A DNA stretch of 64,000 bases, from contig CAYZCX010000002.1 of the NCBI GenBank assembly GCA_964477195.1, positions 1-64,000 of the forward strand, written 5' to 3'. Shown in pieces: positions 61,189-64,000 of the stretch. Positions within the stretch are counted from its first letter, which is position 1. Every line of letters begins with the position of its first letter. Below the pieces are notes generated by a model that did no database searches, was not told the origin of the DNA, and saw only the letters and a program-made list of their open reading frames with translations. A program made the position numbers and the translations under genes. Source of the DNA: JALRBM01 sp964477195 (lineage in GTDB: Bacteria; Patescibacteriota; Saccharimonadia; Saccharimonadales; Saccharimonadaceae).

Positions 61189-62349
61189 ATACCCCTATAT
61201 AAGAAACCTCATCACATATTGCACTAAAATATATAATAGGCAATTATACGCTTGACACACCCATAACAGAGGCGTATCATTAAAGTATGGAAGATATGAA
61301 CCTCATCGAGCTATTAGACAAGTTCCCTGACGAACAAGCGTGCCGCGACTTCATTCAAGCGCGTCGCTGGCCTAATGAGATAACCTGTCCTCAATGTGGC
61401 GTCATCGGTAAGGCATACAAGTACAGTAGCGGTAAAAACAGCGGCAAGCTCTTTAAGTGTGCCGCCTGCCGTCAGCAGTTTACCGTTCGTGTTGGTAGTA
61501 TCTTTGAGGATAGCAAAATCCCGCTGCGCAAATGGCTCCTCGCCATCTATCTATGCACCAGCATTAAAAAAGGCATCTCCTCAATACAGCTTGCTAAGTT
61601 TATAAAAGTTCGTCAGGCAACTGCCTGGTTCATGCTTCAGCGCATCCGTCATGTATTTGAAAGTGGCAGCTTTGAAAAACTGTCTGGTGAGGTTGAAATG
61701 GACGAAGCCTACATTGGCGGTAAAGACAGTAATAAGCATCATAGCAAGCGGCTCAAGACTCTCACGGGTAAAGGTGCGCAAGGCCATGGCAGCAAAAACA
61801 GCAAGGCGCCTGTTGTCGGTATGGTTGAGCGTGGCGGCAAGCTCCGCGCAGTTGCAACAAAAGACACAGGTAGCAACACGCTCATGACCTTAGCGCGTAA
61901 TAATATCGACGTTGATGCGACAATCTACACTGACGAACACATGCCGTATCGCACCCTACCTAAACTTGGCTTCAAGCACGAAAGCGTTAATCACGGCGTT
62001 AAAGAGTTCGTCAATGGCATGGCGAGCACCAACACCGCCGAGTCGTTTTGGTCGCACTTAAAGCGCGGTATTAACGGCATTTACCATCACGTTAGTGCAA
62101 AGCATTTACAGTTCTACTGCGATGAATATAGCTTTCGTTGGAACACCCGTAATATGACTGACGGCGAACGTTTTGAGGCTTGGTTTGATAATATTGGTGG
62201 CAAGCGGTTGATGTACAAGACGCTTACTAAGAAGGCACGGAACTAATCAAAAATGTCCCCAAGCAAGGTGACAACTTTAGTTTAATTTGTATCTGTTATA
62301 ATCAAATTACCGTCCCTTCTACCTATAAATAAAAGGAATGAGAGGGGTA
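61189..62349. mobile_element. IS1595-type insertion sequence, ends uncertain
   Basis: The transposase gene is flanked by short inverted segments: TACCCCTATAT on the left (from about 61190) and its partial inverse AGAGGGGTAG on the right (to about 62350). Only about 8 of 11 bases agree and no clear target duplication was found, so the true ends may differ. Confidence 0.45.
61287..62246 (+). CDS. IS1595 family transposase, 319 aa
   Basis: N-terminal zinc ribbon (CPQCGV and CAACRQQF), then the catalytic core with MDEAYIGG (first Asp), YTDEHMPYR (second Asp) and NTAESFWSHLKRGI (third acidic or Asn position): the ISXO2-like DDE domain. Full length, so the element may be active. Promoter TTGACA-N17-TATCAT, with the -10 box 6 nt before the ATG. 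Confidence 0.93.
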   Translation: MEDMNLIELLDKFPDEQACRDFIQARRWPNEITCPQCGVIGKAYKYSSGKNSGKLFKCAACRQQFTVRVGSIFEDSKIPLRKWLLAIYLCTSIKKGISSIQLAKFIKVRQATAWFMLQRIRHVFESGSFEKLSGEVEMDEAYIGGKDSNKHHSKRLKTLTGKGAQGHGSKNSKAPVVGMVERGGKLRAVATKDTGSNTLMTLARNNIDVDATIYTDEHMPYRTLPKLGFKHESVNHGVKEFVNGMASTNTAESFWSHLKRGINGIYHHVSAKHLQFYCDEYSFRWNTRNMTDGERFEAWFDNIGGKRLMYKTLTKKARN

Positions 62350-62390
62350 GGCAAAATATATCAGCACGCCAATCACAGACTACTCACACC

Positions 62391-63182
62391 ATGACAACAC
62401 AACCACTTCCCCCACTAACTCCCAAACAACAAGCAATACTAAAACTTCTATATAAATATAGATTCCTCAATAGAATACAAACACAGAAACTACTAAACCA
62501 TAAAGATAAAAGAAGAATCATAAGTTGGTTAAAAGACTTACGAGACAAGCAGTATGTAGATTGGCATTACAACCCAACTGACTTTATCGCCAAATCCCAA
62601 CCCGGAATCTATTACCTATCGCTTAATGGTATTCGGCATCTGCGCGGCCTTAACGAATACCCGAAGAAAGAACTGCGGAAGCGATATAAGGAGCCGACAA
62701 GAACTCAGACGTTTATAAATCATTGCTTATTGATGGCAGATTGTTGTATTGACCTACAAACTAAAAGTAATGGTGAATTGACGTATACCTGCGTACTCTC
62801 CGCTGACTACATTAATCTTGACAATGACTATCATTTTCTTGATGAGCTGCAACCCCATTTGTATTTCGAAAAGCGGCAAGACGAAGCGGTTACAAGCTAT
62901 GTGCTTGAAAACGTTGAGTCAACACTGCCTCGTTACCAGCTTAGAAAACGCCTCAAAGACTATGTAGAGTATCTAGCAAGTGATTGGGATGAGGCTAACG
63001 GACAAACACCGATAGCTCTTTTTATCTGCTCGAATGTCGCTGATCTGCTATATATGAAACGCCGCATCAAGAAACTACTTGAGGAAGAGTGGCCGGATGA
63101 AGACTTGCATGTCCGAGTCACTACATTGGACAAGGTACGAGTTTCTGGTGTGGCTAGCCTGATTTGGGAGGAGTGTAGCTAA
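62391..63182 (+). CDS. Replication-relaxation-like winged-helix protein, 263 aa
   Basis: N-terminal winged helix LTPKQQAILKLLYKYRFLNR plus RIISWLKDLRDKQYVDW and YYLSLNGIRHL, as in the replication-relaxation family (PF13814) of plasmids and integrative elements. The C-terminal part has a nuclease-like look (PHLYFEKRQDE, ALFICSNVADL) but no proven motif. TATAAT lies about 90 nt upstream. Suggests that a mobile element lies here. Confidence 0.7.
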   Translation: MTTQPLPPLTPKQQAILKLLYKYRFLNRIQTQKLLNHKDKRRIISWLKDLRDKQYVDWHYNPTDFIAKSQPGIYYLSLNGIRHLRGLNEYPKKELRKRYKEPTRTQTFINHCLLMADCCIDLQTKSNGELTYTCVLSADYINLDNDYHFLDELQPHLYFEKRQDEAVTSYVLENVESTLPRYQLRKRLKDYVEYLASDWDEANGQTPIALFICSNVADLLYMKRRIKKLLEEEWPDEDLHVRVTTLDKVRVSGVASLIWEECS

Positions 63183-63188
63183 TCCTGT

Positions 63189-63242
63189 AACTTGCTCTTG
63201 CTTGCAAGGGCGAGTTGACCTCTTTTACGAAGGAAAAGAGGT
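63189..63242 (+). terminator. Two tandem hairpins between the last two genes
   Basis: AACTTGCTCTTGC/GCAAGGGCGAGTT (two G-U) and then ACCTCTTTT/AAAAGAGGT. They close the replication-relaxation transcript. Confidence 0.65.
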
Positions 63243-63262
63243 GTTCGCTGTATAATTAGGAT

Positions 63263-64000
63263 ATGACAGATAGTATCCCACCTCACAGCCCTAATGCTGT
63301 TCCTGCCACGCAAGCACAAGAGGGCGAGGTATTAATACCCAAGTCTGCCGGTAACGCCCTCATCGAAGAGCTAGGTAAAGGAAATAACAAAAAGTATGTA
63401 CGTTTCATTATGGCGGCTCTCGGCAGTGTGCCATGGATTGGTAGCTATCTAGGGATTTTGGGTGCTATGGCAGGACTAAGTTCTGAGGCTGACCAGGAAA
63501 AACTTAACGGCCTATTAAAACTTTGGGTGCAAGAACATGAGCCTAAACTCGAAGAGTTAAAAGAAGCACTTGGCGAGATTACAAATCGTTTAGATGGCCT
63601 GGATGAAAAAATTCAACAAAGAGTTGAATCGCCAGAGTATCTCACTTTAGTTCGTAGCGCTTTTCGGTCATGGGATCAAGCTGAAACGGCAGAGAAGAGA
63701 GAGTATATAAAGCGACTAATAAGCAACGCAGGCGCAACTACTCTCTGCTCGGATGATCTGATAAGACTTTTCATTAGCTGGATTAACACGTATCATGAAT
63801 CTCATTTTGTAGTGATCAAAGAGATCTACCAGAATCCAGGAGTTACTCGTGGAACGATATGGGATAAAGTCCACATCCAAAGGCCGCGTGAAGATTCTGC
63901 CGAAGCTGACTTATTCCGATATCTAGTTAGAGATTTAAGTCTTGGAGGTGTAATTAGACAGGCGAAGGATACTGATTCTGATGGTCGCTTCATGAAAAAA
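63263..64000 (+). CDS. Unknown protein, at least 246 aa, runs off the window
   Basis: The frame is open from ATG 63263 to the last base. Order: a polar N-terminus, a short hydrophobic patch (VPWIGSYLGILGAMAG, about 56-71), a coiled helix (KLEELKEALGEITNRLDGLD), a helical core (LVRSAFRSWDQAETAEKREY), and a winged-helix-like end (YQNPGVTRGTIWDKV). No family named. TATAAT ends 6 nt before the ATG. Its place behind a transposase and its mix of a membrane-like patch and sensor-like helices recalls defence genes, but this is only a guess. Confidence 0.75.
   Translation, partial: MTDSIPPHSPNAVPATQAQEGEVLIPKSAGNALIEELGKGNNKKYVRFIMAALGSVPWIGSYLGILGAMAGLSSEADQEKLNGLLKLWVQEHEPKLEELKEALGEITNRLDGLDEKIQQRVESPEYLTLVRSAFRSWDQAETAEKREYIKRLISNAGATTLCSDDLIRLFISWINTYHESHFVVIKEIYQNPGVTRGTIWDKVHIQRPREDSAEADLFRYLVRDLSLGGVIRQAKDTDSDGRFMKK

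Noticed and set aside
1..64000. UGA recoded to glycine as in Gracilibacteria/SR1
   Set aside because: UGA ends several clear genes (for example at 14064 and 15767) and no gene needs read-through.
1..64000. CRISPR array or cas genes
   Set aside because: No regularly spaced repeats and no Cas motifs were seen.

Overview
The window looks like a chromosomal segment of a Candidatus Saccharibacteria (TM7, Patescibacteria/CPR) bacterium. This is an inference from overall style: compact, moderately AT-rich core genes, genetic code 11 (UGA is a stop throughout), an envelope gene set typical of the group (FtsA-like and baseplate-J-like proteins, prepilin, LemA/HtpX, single-domain ABC exporters, PGPGW and DUF4342 proteins), and almost no biosynthetic genes. 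No rRNA is present to confirm the assignment.

Layout. 1-2400: tRNA-Phe (cut by the edge), a small orphan, and a ddl/SPFH operon. 2.5-4.2 kb: an orphan HTH/zinc-ribbon gene and rarA. 4.2-10.3 kb: a carbohydrate block with two GH13 enzymes, a GT4 glycosyltransferase and a GH37 trehalase. 10.4-12.7 kb: NUDIX and typA. 12.8-16.4 kb: four orphan genes in a row. 16.5-27.2 kb: tRNA-Ala, an RRM protein, ABC systems, small membrane proteins, an HD phosphohydrolase and a lemA-htpX-membrane protein-ligA operon. 27.3-31.5 kb: histidine phosphatase, tRNA-Leu and tRNA-Cys, and three orphans. 31.8-37.0 kb: tRNA-Leu, peptide-binding protein, secG, holin-like protein, prepilin, uvrC. 37.0-48.9 kb: marR/MFS efflux, trhO, a tandem ABC exporter pair, bL25, DedA, a P-loop kinase, uvrA. 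49.0-53.7 kb: three orphan-style genes around sbcB. 53.7-61.2 kb: obgE, a LysM-CHAP murein hydrolase, and the ftsA-like / baseplate-like / ruvX / mltG operon. 61.2-64.0 kb: an IS1595 transposase, a replication-relaxation-type protein and an unfinished orphan gene.

Two expression styles coexist. Core genes are mostly leaderless: a TATAAT-like -10 box ends 6-11 nt before the start codon. Between them sit at least ten single-gene islands. These tend to have higher GC, a well-spaced -35/-10 promoter, a real 5' leader with Shine-Dalgarno sequence, and a long GC-rich hairpin after the stop, usually without a U-tract. In several islands the 5' leader is complementary to the sequence at or just after the stop codon, so the mRNA could close into a panhandle. 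This cassette-like class is the least ordinary thing in the window.

Other points to re-examine: LigA without its zinc-finger cysteines and UvrC without its Fe-S cysteines (UvrA keeps its zinc sites), a LysM-CHAP gene that seems to start at AUU behind a 225-nt leader, and a four-helix RNA structure in the leader of a 398-residue high-GC gene.
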